Shown here: in pieces, positions 15,910 to 24,118 of the stretch
Layout: every line of letters starts with the position of its first letter
Numbering within the stretch: position 1 is the stretch's first letter
From: W11650 sp963550755
GTDB lineage: Bacteria > Bacillota > Clostridia > Lachnospirales > Vallitaleaceae
Length of the DNA stretch: 24,723 nucleotides
Reading direction: 5' to 3'
NCBI GenBank assembly: GCA_963550755.1
Contig: CAUVDV010000012.1
Location: forward strand, 1 to 24,723
Position numbers and translations under genes: made by a program
The notes under the pieces: generated by a model
Seen by the model: the letters and a program-made list of their open reading frames with translations, nothing else
Told to the model about the DNA's origin: nothing
The model's database searches: none

Positions 15910-16182
15910 TTATTTGACAATAAACTGACCGAAGCTCATCACCGCTTTTCTAAAAAATGTCAGCAGCTGTGTTCCAATAAACGGCCCAAAAAGCAGAACC
16001 CCAAAAAAAATCGCCAGAATTTTGGGGACAAACGCCAGTGTTTGTTCCTGAATCGAAGTGATTGTTTGAAAAACACTGACCACCAGGCCAACCACCAGGG
16101 CCACAAGGAGCAGCGGACCAGAGGCCATGATGACTGTATAGATTGCCTCACGGGCAAAATCCAAGACCAAATCTGTATTCAT
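15910..16182 (-). CDS. fliQ: Flagellar export gate protein FliQ
   Basis: The protein has 90 residues, the standard length, with two hydrophobic helices (about 15-40 and 50-75). The SIQEQTLAFVPK turn between them is the family signature. FliQ lines the outside of the FliP5-FliR gate. AAGGAGTGGG precedes the ATG, and the gap to the fliP stop is 14 bases. An overlapping 65-residue frame here is a shadow. Confidence 0.95.
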   Translation of the reverse strand: MNTDLVLDFAREAIYTVIMASGPLLLVALVVGLVVSVFQTITSIQEQTLAFVPKILAIFFGVLLFGPFIGTQLLTFFRKAVMSFGQFIVK

Positions 16183-16196
16183 CTACCCACTCCTTT

Positions 16197-17006
16197 TCAG
16201 CGGTAAAAAGTCTGAACTAACTGTCCAATAATCAGGTTCCAGCCATCGGCGACAATAAAAAGCAAAAGCTTAAAGGGCATCGAGATCATAACCGGCGGAA
16301 GCATCATCATACCCATTGACATCAGTGTACTTGACACCACCATATCAATCACAATAAACGGGATATAAATCAAAAAACCCATAATAAAAGCCGCGCGCAG
16401 CTCTGAAATAATAAAGGCCGGGATAATCGTCGTAATCGGAACCTCATCTACGGACTGGACCGTGCCGACTTCAGCAATTTCCATAAACAGCTTTAGGTCC
16501 TTGTCATTTGTTTGTTTCAGCATAAATTCCCGCACCGGCGCAATGCCTCTTTCAATCGCCACCTGTTGACTGATTTCCCCTCTGGCATAGGGTTGAAGCG
16601 CCTGGTCATTGATTCTGACGCCAACCGGCGCCATGATAAACAGAGTAATAAACAAAGCCAAGCCAATCAGCACCTGATTGGGCGGCGCTTGCTGCGTACC
16701 CAGAGCCGTTCTGGTAAAGTGCAGCACCACCAGCACCCGGGTAAAAGAAGTCAGCATCAAAAAAAGTGACGGCGCCATGGCAATCAATGTTAAAATAAAA
16801 AGTATTTGCAGGCTATTTACAACATCGGCGCCATTTTCCGCTGCTCTTACGCCAAAGTCAAAGGAAAACGGAATTGGAACAGTATCACCGGCTGCCCATA
16901 TGATTTGCGATCCGCCTAAACTAAAAATAGCTACAAATACTCCTAAAAATCTCAATATTTTTTGCCTATAAAATTGTACGTCATGTTTTTTGGTTCTATT
17001 GCTCAT
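16197..17006 (-). CDS. fliP: Flagellar export gate protein FliP
   Basis: The protein has 269 residues. A cleavable signal peptide is likely (hydrophobic run at about 18-35 ending at WAAGD). The conserved core LMLTSFTRVLVVLHFTRTAL and the C-terminal FKLLLFIVADGWNLIIGQLV are clear. Five FliP subunits form the pore of the flagellar export gate. The start lies 11 bases inside the end of fliO, so the two are translationally coupled. Confidence 0.96.
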   Translation of the reverse strand: MSNRTKKHDVQFYRQKILRFLGVFVAIFSLGGSQIIWAAGDTVPIPFSFDFGVRAAENGADVVNSLQILFILTLIAMAPSLFLMLTSFTRVLVVLHFTRTALGTQQAPPNQVLIGLALFITLFIMAPVGVRINDQALQPYARGEISQQVAIERGIAPVREFMLKQTNDKDLKLFMEIAEVGTVQSVDEVPITTIIPAFIISELRAAFIMGFLIYIPFIVIDMVVSSTLMSMGMMMLPPVMISMPFKLLLFIVADGWNLIIGQLVQTFYR

Positions 17007-17352
17007 CCTTGTGGCCTGCCTTTTCTTTTAATTTACTTAAATAATCAGCAAAAGGGCTTTTTCCGGCAGGTAAAGTTATTTCCTCTTTTGGCGCAGTATC
17101 TTCCGCATTTAATTCTGTCAGAAAAGTGATTCCCTCCTTATACACCGCAATCAAAAAAAATCTTTCTCCCACTTGAATGATTTGCAGCATTTTTCCCGGT
17201 GAAACATACATTGCTTCCATGAGCTGCATGGATTTTCCCTTTTGTTTGCCTAACTGGATTCCGGCAATTTTTTTACTGGCAAACTGCGCTGCCCAAATAA
17301 TCGCAATGAATACCGCCAATAATAATACGATCTCCAAAACCTGTCTGGGCAT
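16996..17352 (-). CDS. fliO: Flagellar biosynthesis protein FliO (FliZ in B. subtilis)
   Basis: The protein has 118 residues. A single N-terminal membrane helix (about 5-22) is followed by a short basic cytoplasmic domain. The middle block GKQKGKSMQLMEAMYVSPGK and the VGERFFLIAV strand are typical of FliO/FliZ. FliO stabilises FliP during gate assembly. AGGATAA, overlapping the cheY stop codon, serves as the binding site. The identification rests on both sequence and its place between cheY and fliP. Confidence 0.88.
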   Translation of the reverse strand: MPRQVLEIVLLLAVFIAIIWAAQFASKKIAGIQLGKQKGKSMQLMEAMYVSPGKMLQIIQVGERFFLIAVYKEGITFLTELNAEDTAPKEEITLPAGKSPFADYLSKLKEKAGHKDEQ

Positions 17353-17359
17353 GGCAGCT

Positions 17360-17725
17360 TTATCCTATTACCTTGCTGACCGCTTCAATAACCCGATCCC
17401 GATCAAACGGCTTCACAATAAAATCCTTTGCCCCGGCCTGAATGGATTCAATAACCATTGCCTGCTGCCCCATGGCTGAGCACATAATAATATTTGCCTT
17501 CGGATCGGCCGCTTTGATTGCTTTGACCGCTTCAATCCCGTCCATCTCCGGCATGGTAATATCCATTACCACCAAAGTCGGTTTTAATTCATTGTATTTT
17601 TCAACTGCTTTCGCGCCGTTTTCTGCCTCGCCGACCACATTGTAACCGTTTTTGGTCAAGATGTCCTTGATCATCATTCTCATAAACGCAGCATCATCTA
17701 CAATCAAAATATTTTTATCCGCCAT
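17360..17725 (-). CDS. cheY: Chemotaxis response regulator CheY
   Basis: The protein has 121 residues, a stand-alone receiver domain. The acidic pocket is Asp10-Asp11, the phospho-acceptor is Asp55 in VVMDITMPEMDG, the switch residue is Ser83 in MCSAMG, and Lys105 lies in FIVKPFD. CheA phosphorylates it, and CheY-P binds the FliM/FliY N-termini at the switch. It sits inside the switch and export genes rather than beside cheA, as in B. subtilis. A hairpin lies in the gap behind fliY, so its level might be set separately. Confidence 0.96.
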   Translation of the reverse strand: MADKNILIVDDAAFMRMMIKDILTKNGYNVVGEAENGAKAVEKYNELKPTLVVMDITMPEMDGIEAVKAIKAADPKANIIMCSAMGQQAMVIESIQAGAKDFIVKPFDRDRVIEAVSKVIG

Positions 17726-17802
17726 TTTTATCTCCTTCTGTGTTTCCTGTTTCCGTTATGTCTTTTTGCACTCACGCTTTATTGTCAACTTATTTTTATT
17801 AA

Positions 17803-17842
17803 CTGCTCTGTTTCCGGTATTAAATAGCCGCAAACAGAGCAG
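17803..17842 (-). other. Intergenic hairpin between fliY and cheY
   Basis: An 11-bp perfect inverted repeat (CTGCTCTGTTT at 17803-17813 with AAACAGAGCAG at 17832-17842) can be extended by three further pairs after a single mismatch. It lies nine bases after the fliY stop codon. Read on the minus strand it is followed by TTAATAAAAATAAG, not a T-run, so it is not a standard terminator. It could be an attenuator, an RNA processing site or a 3'-end stabiliser that separates fliY from cheY expression. Confidence 0.7.
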
Positions 17843-17850
17843 GATTTCTC

Positions 17851-18996
17851 TTATTTTAAAATCTCGGTTACCCTGATACTGAAGTTTTCTTCAATGACTA
17901 CTACTTCGCCCTTGGCTACGACCTTGCCGTTAACCAGAATATCAATTGGTTCACCCGACAGTTTATTTAACTCAATAATACTGCCCGGAGCCAGCTCCAG
18001 GATCTCCTTGATGCTCCTTTTGGTTCGACCCAGCTCAACTGTCACTTCCAGCTGAACATCCATAATCAATTCAATATTTTCTTTTTGCTGAATAAAAGAA
18101 GCCATTTCAAAGTTTTGGAACTGGGCCGGCTGAACCTCAACCGGATTGGTATACACCGATGCCGATGGCTGATGAGCCGGAGCGGCGCTGTAATTTTGCG
18201 GTGCCGCCTGAGGCTTCGCCGGCGCCGGCTGGGGTGCCGCCGGTTTGGAGGCGGCAGCCGGAGCGGCAGCCGCCGGTTTAGCTGTCTGCGCCCCCTCCAA
18301 TTGCTTTTTACTTTCTTTAAAGATGTCGATCACTTCTTTGGCAAACTCCAAGGGATAGATCTGCGACAGGGTATTATCCACCAAATCACCGATCTTGATC
18401 CGAAAATCAACTTCAATAAACCGATCTTCTCCGCCGGCATTTTCCAGCTTAGCCTCAAGCAAGTCAATCTTTGAGGCAATCGGCGGTAAAATATCCACTT
18501 TTCTCTTCAGCATGGAAGACAGCGATGTAGCTGAAGCGCCGATCATTTGGTTCATCGCTTCACTAATGGCGCTTAAATGCAGATCCGAAAGCTCCTCGGA
18601 AGTATTTGTTCCATCTCCGCCCATCATCAGGTCAGTAATAACCTTGGCGTCTTCTTCCAGCAGCACCAAAATATTATTGCCTTCCAGACCTTCTTTATAT
18701 TTAAGCTGAACTGTAACATAAGGAGCGGTATGCTTTTTTACAAAACTATCCCAATCAACCACCATTACCTGCGGGGTAGTAATCGTCACCTTTTGATTAA
18801 CCAAGGTTGACAGAGAGGTAGCAGCCGCGCCCATGCTGATATTGGAAACCTCGCCAATTGCATCTTTCTCATCCGGCTTTAACTGCACATCAGCTTCTGC
18901 CGTTTCAGCCCCTGCTGCAGATGCACCGAAATCCGCTTCCTCTTCTTTGCCTTGAAGCAAAGCATTGATTTCTTCTTGTGACAATAAATCGCTCAT
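17851..18996 (-). CDS. fliY: Flagellar motor switch phosphatase FliY (FliN type)
   Basis: The protein has 381 residues. It starts with SDLLSQEEINALLQG, the CheY-P-binding peptide also present in FliM. Two CheC-type phosphatase sites follow: Glu49-Asn52 in GEVSNISMG and Glu146-Asn149 in SEAMNQMIG. A low-complexity Ala/Pro linker (about 230-295) leads to a C-terminal SpoA/FliN domain (about 310-381) that builds the C-ring. FliY dephosphorylates CheY-P at the switch. TAATG joins the fliM stop and fliY start, with AGGGAGGATG upstream. Confidence 0.95.
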   Translation of the reverse strand: MSDLLSQEEINALLQGKEEEADFGASAAGAETAEADVQLKPDEKDAIGEVSNISMGAAATSLSTLVNQKVTITTPQVMVVDWDSFVKKHTAPYVTVQLKYKEGLEGNNILVLLEEDAKVITDLMMGGDGTNTSEELSDLHLSAISEAMNQMIGASATSLSSMLKRKVDILPPIASKIDLLEAKLENAGGEDRFIEVDFRIKIGDLVDNTLSQIYPLEFAKEVIDIFKESKKQLEGAQTAKPAAAAPAAASKPAAPQPAPAKPQAAPQNYSAAPAHQPSASVYTNPVEVQPAQFQNFEMASFIQQKENIELIMDVQLEVTVELGRTKRSIKEILELAPGSIIELNKLSGEPIDILVNGKVVAKGEVVVIEENFSIRVTEILK

Positions 18997-19982
18997 TATT
19001 CATCCTCCCTATTCATGACACCGGTAATCATAACTGCGTTTTTGGCGGCCGATAGGCCCGCCTTAGCGTAGAATTTCGGCAAGTTTCCTACCAGCACTTC
19101 TACTTCTTCCGTGATCTTGCGATCTAAGCGAATAATATCGCCGGGCTGCAGATGAATAAAGTCATCAATCAAAATATTTGTCTTGCCCAATATGACCTTG
19201 ATTGGGATCTCTGATAATTCGATCTGCTTTTCAATATACTGGCCATACAGTTCAATATTGGTTTCTTTAGCCGAACTAAACCAGTACCTTGTATTTAATT
19301 TATCAATAATCGGCTCGATGGTAATATAGGGGATGCATATGTTCATTAAGCCCTCTACTCCGCCAATTTTCAAGTTTAAAGTAATCAGCGCCACGATTTC
19401 CGTCGGCGAGATAAATTGTGCAAATTGAGGATTTGTTTCAATTTGGGTCAGCCGCGGTGTAATACTCACCACATTTTTCCAAGGCTCCACCATCTCATCA
19501 ATCATCATCGACATAACCTTTTGGATTACCGTTTGTTCAATCTCGGTAAAATCCCGGCCGGACATGACGCCCGTGCCGCTCCCGCCAAGCAGCCGGTCTA
19601 CAATGGCAAACCCAATGTTAGAAGACATTTCCATCACGAAATTGCCTTTCAGCGGCCGCACCTCCAAAATCCCCAGCAAAACAGGATTGGATAAAGCATT
19701 GGCAAACTCAGAGTAAGAAATTGCTTCCGAACTGATCACTTCTAACTGACAGGGTGTTCTCATTCTTCCGGACAGCAGCGTCGCCAACACTCTGGCATAG
19801 TGTTCATGAATGATCTCCAGAGTTCTCAAATGATCCTTGGCGAACTTAGCGGGTCTGGAAAAATCATATTCCTTGACCTGCTTTTCGCCTTTTTCCGCCT
19901 GATATTCATCAACATCCAATTCTCCGGCGCTTAGAGCGTTCAGCAGCTGATCTATTTCACTTTGACTTAGAATATCGCTCAC
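18996..19982 (-). CDS. fliM: Flagellar motor switch protein FliM
   Basis: The protein has 328 residues. The N-terminal peptide SDILSQSEIDQLLNAL binds CheY-P. The middle domain (about 45-230) is the CheC-like fold without catalytic residues and includes the VDRLLGGSGTG loop. The C-terminal SpoA domain (about 240-320) packs with FliY. FliM carries the direction signal in the C-ring. The start is GTG, with an AAGGAGGTGAG site seven or so bases upstream. Confidence 0.96.
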   Translation of the reverse strand: MSDILSQSEIDQLLNALSAGELDVDEYQAEKGEKQVKEYDFSRPAKFAKDHLRTLEIIHEHYARVLATLLSGRMRTPCQLEVISSEAISYSEFANALSNPVLLGILEVRPLKGNFVMEMSSNIGFAIVDRLLGGSGTGVMSGRDFTEIEQTVIQKVMSMMIDEMVEPWKNVVSITPRLTQIETNPQFAQFISPTEIVALITLNLKIGGVEGLMNICIPYITIEPIIDKLNTRYWFSSAKETNIELYGQYIEKQIELSEIPIKVILGKTNILIDDFIHLQPGDIIRLDRKITEEVEVLVGNLPKFYAKAGLSAAKNAVMITGVMNREDE

Positions 19983-20021
19983 GACCTCACCTCCTTACAG
20001 CACAGCATGAATGTTTCATCT

Positions 20022-20519
20022 TTATCTTTGACTTGACAAAACATCGGAAAATACCACATCAATAATCGAATTCGTTTCAAACAGTTTCCGCACCAGTGTC
20101 AGTATTTCCGTTTTCAGCTCACGCTGCGACTCGACGCTGGCAAACGGATTCTCAGTCTTTTCCTTAACCATGCTTTGAATCCGGTCCCTGATCAAACCCT
20201 GCTTTTCAGTAAACTGCGTCAGCACGTCGCTGGCATCTTTTTCTTCGTTATTTAAAATAAAACCAATATTAACCACCACGCTGGTTGCCTTTTTCTCGCC
20301 TTCCTGCGGCGGATAAGTAAAAATAAATTGCTTTTCCATGTTATATAAGGTCTGCTGCGCCAAAGGAATACTAACCGGCAACTGCATATCACTCGGCATC
20401 CCGGTCGATAAATGAGCCAATTCGCTTTTTAACCCGTTGACCGACAGCAGCGTTATGACGCACACCACGATTGCTACTACTGATAAAACAAGATTGATAA
20501 TTGGTAATAACTTTTCCAC
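20022..20519 (-). CDS. fliL: Flagellar basal body-associated protein FliL
   Basis: The protein has 165 residues. One N-terminal membrane helix (about 8-27) is followed by an extracytoplasmic domain. The C-terminal half, with DVLTQFTEKQGLIRDRIQSM and LKTEILTLVRKLF, fits the FliL family. FliL rings surround the stator units and support torque. The start is GTG with AAGGAGG upstream. It follows motB by 52 bases. Confidence 0.88.
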   Translation of the reverse strand: MEKLLPIINLVLSVVAIVVCVITLLSVNGLKSELAHLSTGMPSDMQLPVSIPLAQQTLYNMEKQFIFTYPPQEGEKKATSVVVNIGFILNNEEKDASDVLTQFTEKQGLIRDRIQSMVKEKTENPFASVESQRELKTEILTLVRKLFETNSIIDVVFSDVLSSQR

Positions 20520-20571
20520 AAAAAAATCCTCCTTGATCCTTAAATCATTTGCTTAACGCCTAGCGCTGTCC

Positions 20572-21516
20572 TTATTCGTCGGGCGTATTCTCATCTTGTG
20601 TCTGCTGCGCCGGTGCTGCTTCCGCTTTCAAATCCTGCTCTTCCACTACCTTTTCTTCTGTCTTTAAGAGCAGCTTAATCTCCACCCGGCGATTATGCGC
20701 CTGCCCTTCCGGCGTCGCGTTCGTATCAATCGGATGAAACTCGCCATAACCGGTACTGGATACCTTCTGCGGGTCAAAGCCATGAACATTGACCAGCTCT
20801 TCCTCAACCGCAATTGCTCTGGCCGCCGAAAGATAGCGATTGCTCTTGTAAAAGCCTGTATTAATCGGCCGGCTGTCCGTATGGCCTTCTACTTGAATAT
20901 CATAATTATTGTATTTGGACTCTTTCAGTATTTTGGAAATCGCGCTGATCGCCGCAACCGCATCCGGCTTTAGCTCTGCCCGGGCGCTGTCAAACAAATA
21001 CTCACCCCGCAAGGTCAGCTTAACATAATTGGGCGTATACGAAACTTCAATCTCCGAGTTCAAGTCATCCTTGCTGATAGCCGTCTGAATCGTGGCAGCA
21101 ATTTTTTGAGCCGTTTCCAGCCTCTGCTGTTCTTCTCTTTCCTGTTCTTTTCTGAGCTGTTCTTCTCTTTCCTGTTCACTCATCTCGTCATTATCGCTGT
21201 CCTCGGCATCAGCCTCAGAGTTTAAATACTGACTGCCGCCGCTGACGACCACGTCAATATTTTCCAGCTGCACCGTTCCGTTGATTAAAAGCTCGCCACC
21301 AGTCAGCGCCTCGCCGCCCGGCAAAATATCAGCCATATATTCACCCGTGCCGGTAAAATATTCCATTATTTTTTGAAACTTTTCCTGATTAATCGTCGAC
21401 ATGGAAAACAATAACACAAAGAAGCATAAAAGCAGAGTCACCATATCGCCATAGGTATTCATCCAAGCTGGAGCGCCGCCGCCCCCGCCGTCACCGCCCG
21501 ACCTTTTTTTCGCCAT
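20572..21516 (-). CDS. motB: Stator protein MotB
   Basis: The protein has 314 residues. After a Gly-rich cytoplasmic start comes the membrane helix with the ion-binding Asp24 in MNTYGDMVTLLL, then the plug region. A long acidic Glu/Gln/Arg-rich linker (about 100-145) contains a ten-residue tandem repeat. The OmpA-like peptidoglycan-binding domain (about 165-290) has VEGHTDSRP and SNRYLSAARA. MotB anchors the stator to the cell wall. Whether it uses protons or sodium cannot be read with confidence. The ATG lies two bases after the motA stop codon. Confidence 0.95.
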   Translation of the reverse strand: MAKKRSGGDGGGGGAPAWMNTYGDMVTLLLCFFVLLFSMSTINQEKFQKIMEYFTGTGEYMADILPGGEALTGGELLINGTVQLENIDVVVSGGSQYLNSEADAEDSDNDEMSEQEREEQLRKEQEREEQQRLETAQKIAATIQTAISKDDLNSEIEVSYTPNYVKLTLRGEYLFDSARAELKPDAVAAISAISKILKESKYNNYDIQVEGHTDSRPINTGFYKSNRYLSAARAIAVEEELVNVHGFDPQKVSSTGYGEFHPIDTNATPEGQAHNRRVEIKLLLKTEEKVVEEQDLKAEAAPAQQTQDENTPDE

Positions 21517-21518
21517 AC

Positions 21519-22313
21519 TTACTCACCCGCTTCCGTAGCTTCTGTCATCTGGGACTGCATCTTCGGCGACAGGAACGCTTTCAGCTTTTCTTCAATAACC
21601 CTGGGGTTTTCACCGGCCTGGATCGAAAGCAGGCCTTCGACCATAACCTCTTTCACCATCATTTCCTCGGTCGAGCGGATCTTCAGTTTTGAAGAAAAAG
21701 GAATCGCGATAAAGTTAGCCATCAATGAACCGTACAAGGTAGTAATCAGCGCTACCGCCATAGCCGGACCGATTGCCGAAGAGTCGCCGCCGACAGCTTT
21801 TAACATGTTAATCAAACCAATCAGCGTACCAATCATACCCCAAGCCGGACCGAGCTCGCCGACCTTTGCCCAGAAAGCCTGTACCGAACCGTGCCGTTCT
21901 TCGATATAAATAATTTCCGTTTCTAAAATATTCCGCACCAGCTCCGGATCCGTACCGTCAACAATCAATAAGATGCCCTTCTTTAAAAACGCGTCGTCTA
22001 CATTATTCGCTGCTTCTTCCAACGCCAAAAGTCCCTCTTTCCGGGCAATATTGGAAAGCTGAATAATATCCTGGATCATCTTTCCTTCATTGTTTTTGAT
22101 ATCTTTAAATACCAGTCCCGCTCCCTTTAAGCCATTGATAAACTTCGTAATCGGAAAGGTTATCATGACCGAGGCCAAGGTACCGCCGACAACGATCATA
22201 ACCGAAGCCGGGTCGACAAAGTTTCCCAGAGAACCTACGCCCGCGTTTATAATGATGGAAGCTATAAAAAAGAATATTCCTAATATCAACCCAATAATTG
22301 ATGCTAAATCCAC
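21519..22313 (-). CDS. motA: Stator protein MotA
   Basis: The protein has 264 residues and four membrane segments: about 1-25 and 33-52 near the N-terminus, and about 150-172 and 180-205 further on. The VGGTLASVMITFP and GPAMAVALITTLYGS signatures of MotA/PomA are present. The cytoplasmic loop between helices 2 and 3 contacts FliG. The start is GTG, with GAGGTGA just upstream. MotA is 29 bases after flbD and probably shares its internal promoter. Confidence 0.95.
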   Translation of the reverse strand: MDLASIIGLILGIFFFIASIIINAGVGSLGNFVDPASVMIVVGGTLASVMITFPITKFINGLKGAGLVFKDIKNNEGKMIQDIIQLSNIARKEGLLALEEAANNVDDAFLKKGILLIVDGTDPELVRNILETEIIYIEERHGSVQAFWAKVGELGPAWGMIGTLIGLINMLKAVGGDSSAIGPAMAVALITTLYGSLMANFIAIPFSSKLKIRSTEEMMVKEVMVEGLLSIQAGENPRVIEEKLKAFLSPKMQSQMTEATEAGE

Positions 22314-22342
22314 AATTTCACCTCATCTATTCCAATTCTTAC

Positions 22343-22525
22343 TTAATGATAAATTGCACTTTTATATTCATATACCTTCTGATACAGTTCTTCTTTAGTT
22401 TCCTTGACAATCAGCTTTTTGCCGGTCGTCAGAGTCACAATCGTATCCGGTGTTTCTTCGACTACTTCAATTAAATCCTCATTGAGCAAAATTTCCACAT
22501 TGTTTAACTTGGTAACATATATCAT
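22343..22525 (-). CDS. flbD: FlbD / SwrD family flagellar protein
   Basis: The protein has 60 residues, the typical length. MIYVTKLNN at the start, followed by NEDLIEVVEETPDTIVTL and TGKKLIVKET, is the family signature. In B. subtilis the homologue SwrD raises motor torque, probably through the stator. Here the gene directly precedes motA-motB, which fits that role. AGAGGAGAG lies before the ATG. It appears to be the first gene behind the internal promoter at 22609-22637. Confidence 0.93.
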   Translation of the reverse strand: MIYVTKLNNVEILLNEDLIEVVEETPDTIVTLTTGKKLIVKETKEELYQKVYEYKSAIYH

Positions 22526-22559
22526 CTGCTCTCCTCTTTCCGTGCCTTCAACCGCATCG

Positions 22560-22607
22560 AGTTAGGCCCACGGCTGCAATACATCATGTTTTAAGCCAAA
22601 CCTAACT
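22560..22607 (-). promoter_or_regulatory. Inverted repeat in the flbD leader
   Basis: AGTTAGG (22560-22566) and CCTAACT (22601-22607) are perfectly complementary, with a nested GGCT/AGCC pair (22572-22575 and 22594-22597). The outer arm starts two bases behind the -10 box, so the transcription start probably falls inside that arm. This makes a DNA operator as likely as an RNA hairpin. No known riboswitch consensus is recognised. Confidence 0.45.
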
Positions 22608-22608
22608 T

Positions 22609-22637
22609 ATTATAACAATATTATTACCAAAAGTAAA
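22609..22637 (-). promoter_or_regulatory. Internal sigma-A-type promoter upstream of flbD-motA-motB
   Basis: On the minus strand TTTACT (22637-22632) is a four-of-six -35 box, a 17-base spacer follows, and the -10 is a perfect TATAAT (22614-22609) preceded by TG one base away (extended -10). The expected start is near 22602, leaving a leader of about 75 bases to the flbD ATG. It is the best promoter I see in the window. Confidence 0.6.
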
Positions 22638-22658
22638 GCCTTTATAAAGTATTTATTC

Positions 22659-22713
22659 AGGAAAAGGAAAGCTTGACAAAGAAACAAATTCTCTTTCAGG
22701 CTTTCCTTTTCCT
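22659..22713 (-). other. Long hairpin directly behind flgE
   Basis: A perfect 14-bp inverted repeat (AGGAAAAGGAAAGC at 22659-22672 with GCTTTCCTTTTCCT at 22700-22713) has a 27-base loop. It begins eight bases after the flgE stop codon. No T-run follows the stem on the minus strand (GAATAAATAC), although the 3' arm itself is T-rich. It may partly terminate or protect the flgE transcript before the internal promoter starts a new one. Confidence 0.65.
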
Positions 22714-22720
22714 TAAACTG

Positions 22721-24037
22721 TTATCTCTTTAGATTGACTAATTCCTGCAAGATTTCATCTGAGGTTGTAATTACTCTTGAATTAGCTTGAAAGCCTCTTT
22801 GAGTTGTAATCATTTCCGTAAACTCAAGCGAAAGATCGACATTACTCATTTCCAACACGCCGGAGTTAATTTTGGAACCGACAGAAGTTGCATCTTTGCC
22901 GATACCGTTGAACTCACCTGAGTTCATTGTCGTGCCAAATAGATTCTCACCTTCTTTCTGTAAACCGGCCGGATTATCAAAATCCGCTATTGCAATCTGA
23001 CCTAAAAGCTTGGTATCGCCATTGGAATACTTCGCCATGATTCGGCCATCGCCGCCGATCTGATAGCTGGTCATCTTACCGGCTGCACTTCCGGCTCCGA
23101 TTTTATCCTTATCGCCGCGCACGCCTTCGACATTGGTATTGCCTGAAAACTGTGTGATTTGTGAAAAATCAATTTCCATTTCCGAAATCTTGGACTTAAA
23201 ATCCGTTTCCGCTGCATTGATTTTAAACTTGGCTGTTGCCGGATTAGCTATCTTACCGGAAGCGTCAAACTCAACTGTTACCGTTGCCGGAGTAATCGCC
23301 ATCGGCGGATTCGTCGTCCCCATAATATTTTTGCCGTTCTGATCGGTTACCGATTCCAAGGTTACATCGTACTTCGAGGGATCGGCTGCGTTTTTCTTTA
23401 CCCGGAACTGCGCCGTATAGGAATATCCCTGGCTGTCATAAAAGTTCATGGTAATCGGTGCCCCTAAACCGGTGGTTTGTACCTGAGAATCATTTTGATT
23501 GATGTTTCCACTAAACGTGCCTTTTGTTGTCGCCGTCGGCAGACTGTACATATTCTCCGGGCTCATAATTTTCAGCGGTGATACCTCGCCCTTTTGAATC
23601 TCATTCGGTCTATTCGGATCCGGCTTCCAGCCCATCACGTACATGCCGGCCGGATTAACTAAATTACCGGCCGTATCGACCCGAAAGGCACCTGCCCTGG
23701 TGAACTTGGTTCCTTCCGCATTTCTAACGATAAAAAAACCTCGTCCTTCAATTTTTAAATCCGTGACGATATCCGTCCGCTGTGACGAACCTTCGTTCAT
23801 ATTGACGTCAATCGTATTGACATTAGCGCCTAGGCCAATCTGCATCGGGTTGCGGCCGCCCAGATTGGCAGTCGGGCCGGAAGCACCCTGCAGGTTCTGG
23901 CTGAACACTTCGTTAAACAGCGTCCGGCTGCCTTTAAAGCCAGTCGTATTTACGTTAGAAATATTATTACCAATAACGTCCATCTTAGTCTGATGGACTC
24001 TGAGTCCGGATACACCGGAATACATTGAACGCATCAT
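22721..24037 (-). CDS. flgE: Flagellar hook protein FlgE
   Basis: The protein has 438 residues. The N-terminal rod/hook motif MYSGVSGLRVHQTKMDVIGN and the C-terminal FQANSRVITTSDEILQELV block are the coiled-coil ends of axial proteins. The middle (about 90-370) holds the FlgE-specific surface domains, and the length fits hook rather than rod proteins. It polymerises outside the cell after export. AGGAGG lies nine bases before the first of two adjacent ATGs. An 81-base gap separates it from the upstream gene. Confidence 0.95.
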   Translation of the reverse strand: MMRSMYSGVSGLRVHQTKMDVIGNNISNVNTTGFKGSRTLFNEVFSQNLQGASGPTANLGGRNPMQIGLGANVNTIDVNMNEGSSQRTDIVTDLKIEGRGFFIVRNAEGTKFTRAGAFRVDTAGNLVNPAGMYVMGWKPDPNRPNEIQKGEVSPLKIMSPENMYSLPTATTKGTFSGNINQNDSQVQTTGLGAPITMNFYDSQGYSYTAQFRVKKNAADPSKYDVTLESVTDQNGKNIMGTTNPPMAITPATVTVEFDASGKIANPATAKFKINAAETDFKSKISEMEIDFSQITQFSGNTNVEGVRGDKDKIGAGSAAGKMTSYQIGGDGRIMAKYSNGDTKLLGQIAIADFDNPAGLQKEGENLFGTTMNSGEFNGIGKDATSVGSKINSGVLEMSNVDLSLEFTEMITTQRGFQANSRVITTSDEILQELVNLKR

Positions 24038-24118
24038 AATGCGTAACCTCCTTTAATTTCTGGCTGTGGAACTTCCTTCCTTCTGTCCGAAAAGTTTTGC
24101 CCCCTTACTAAGGTCCGG

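Noticed and set aside
17775..17796. TTGACA on the minus strand as a cheY promoter
   Set aside because: The -35 box is perfect, but no -10-like hexamer occurs at 16-18 bases. The nearest candidate is about 22 bases away.
22526..22607. Riboswitch (for example c-di-GMP type) in the flbD leader
   Set aside because: The leader is short, has only simple nested inverted repeats and shows no recognisable conserved core.
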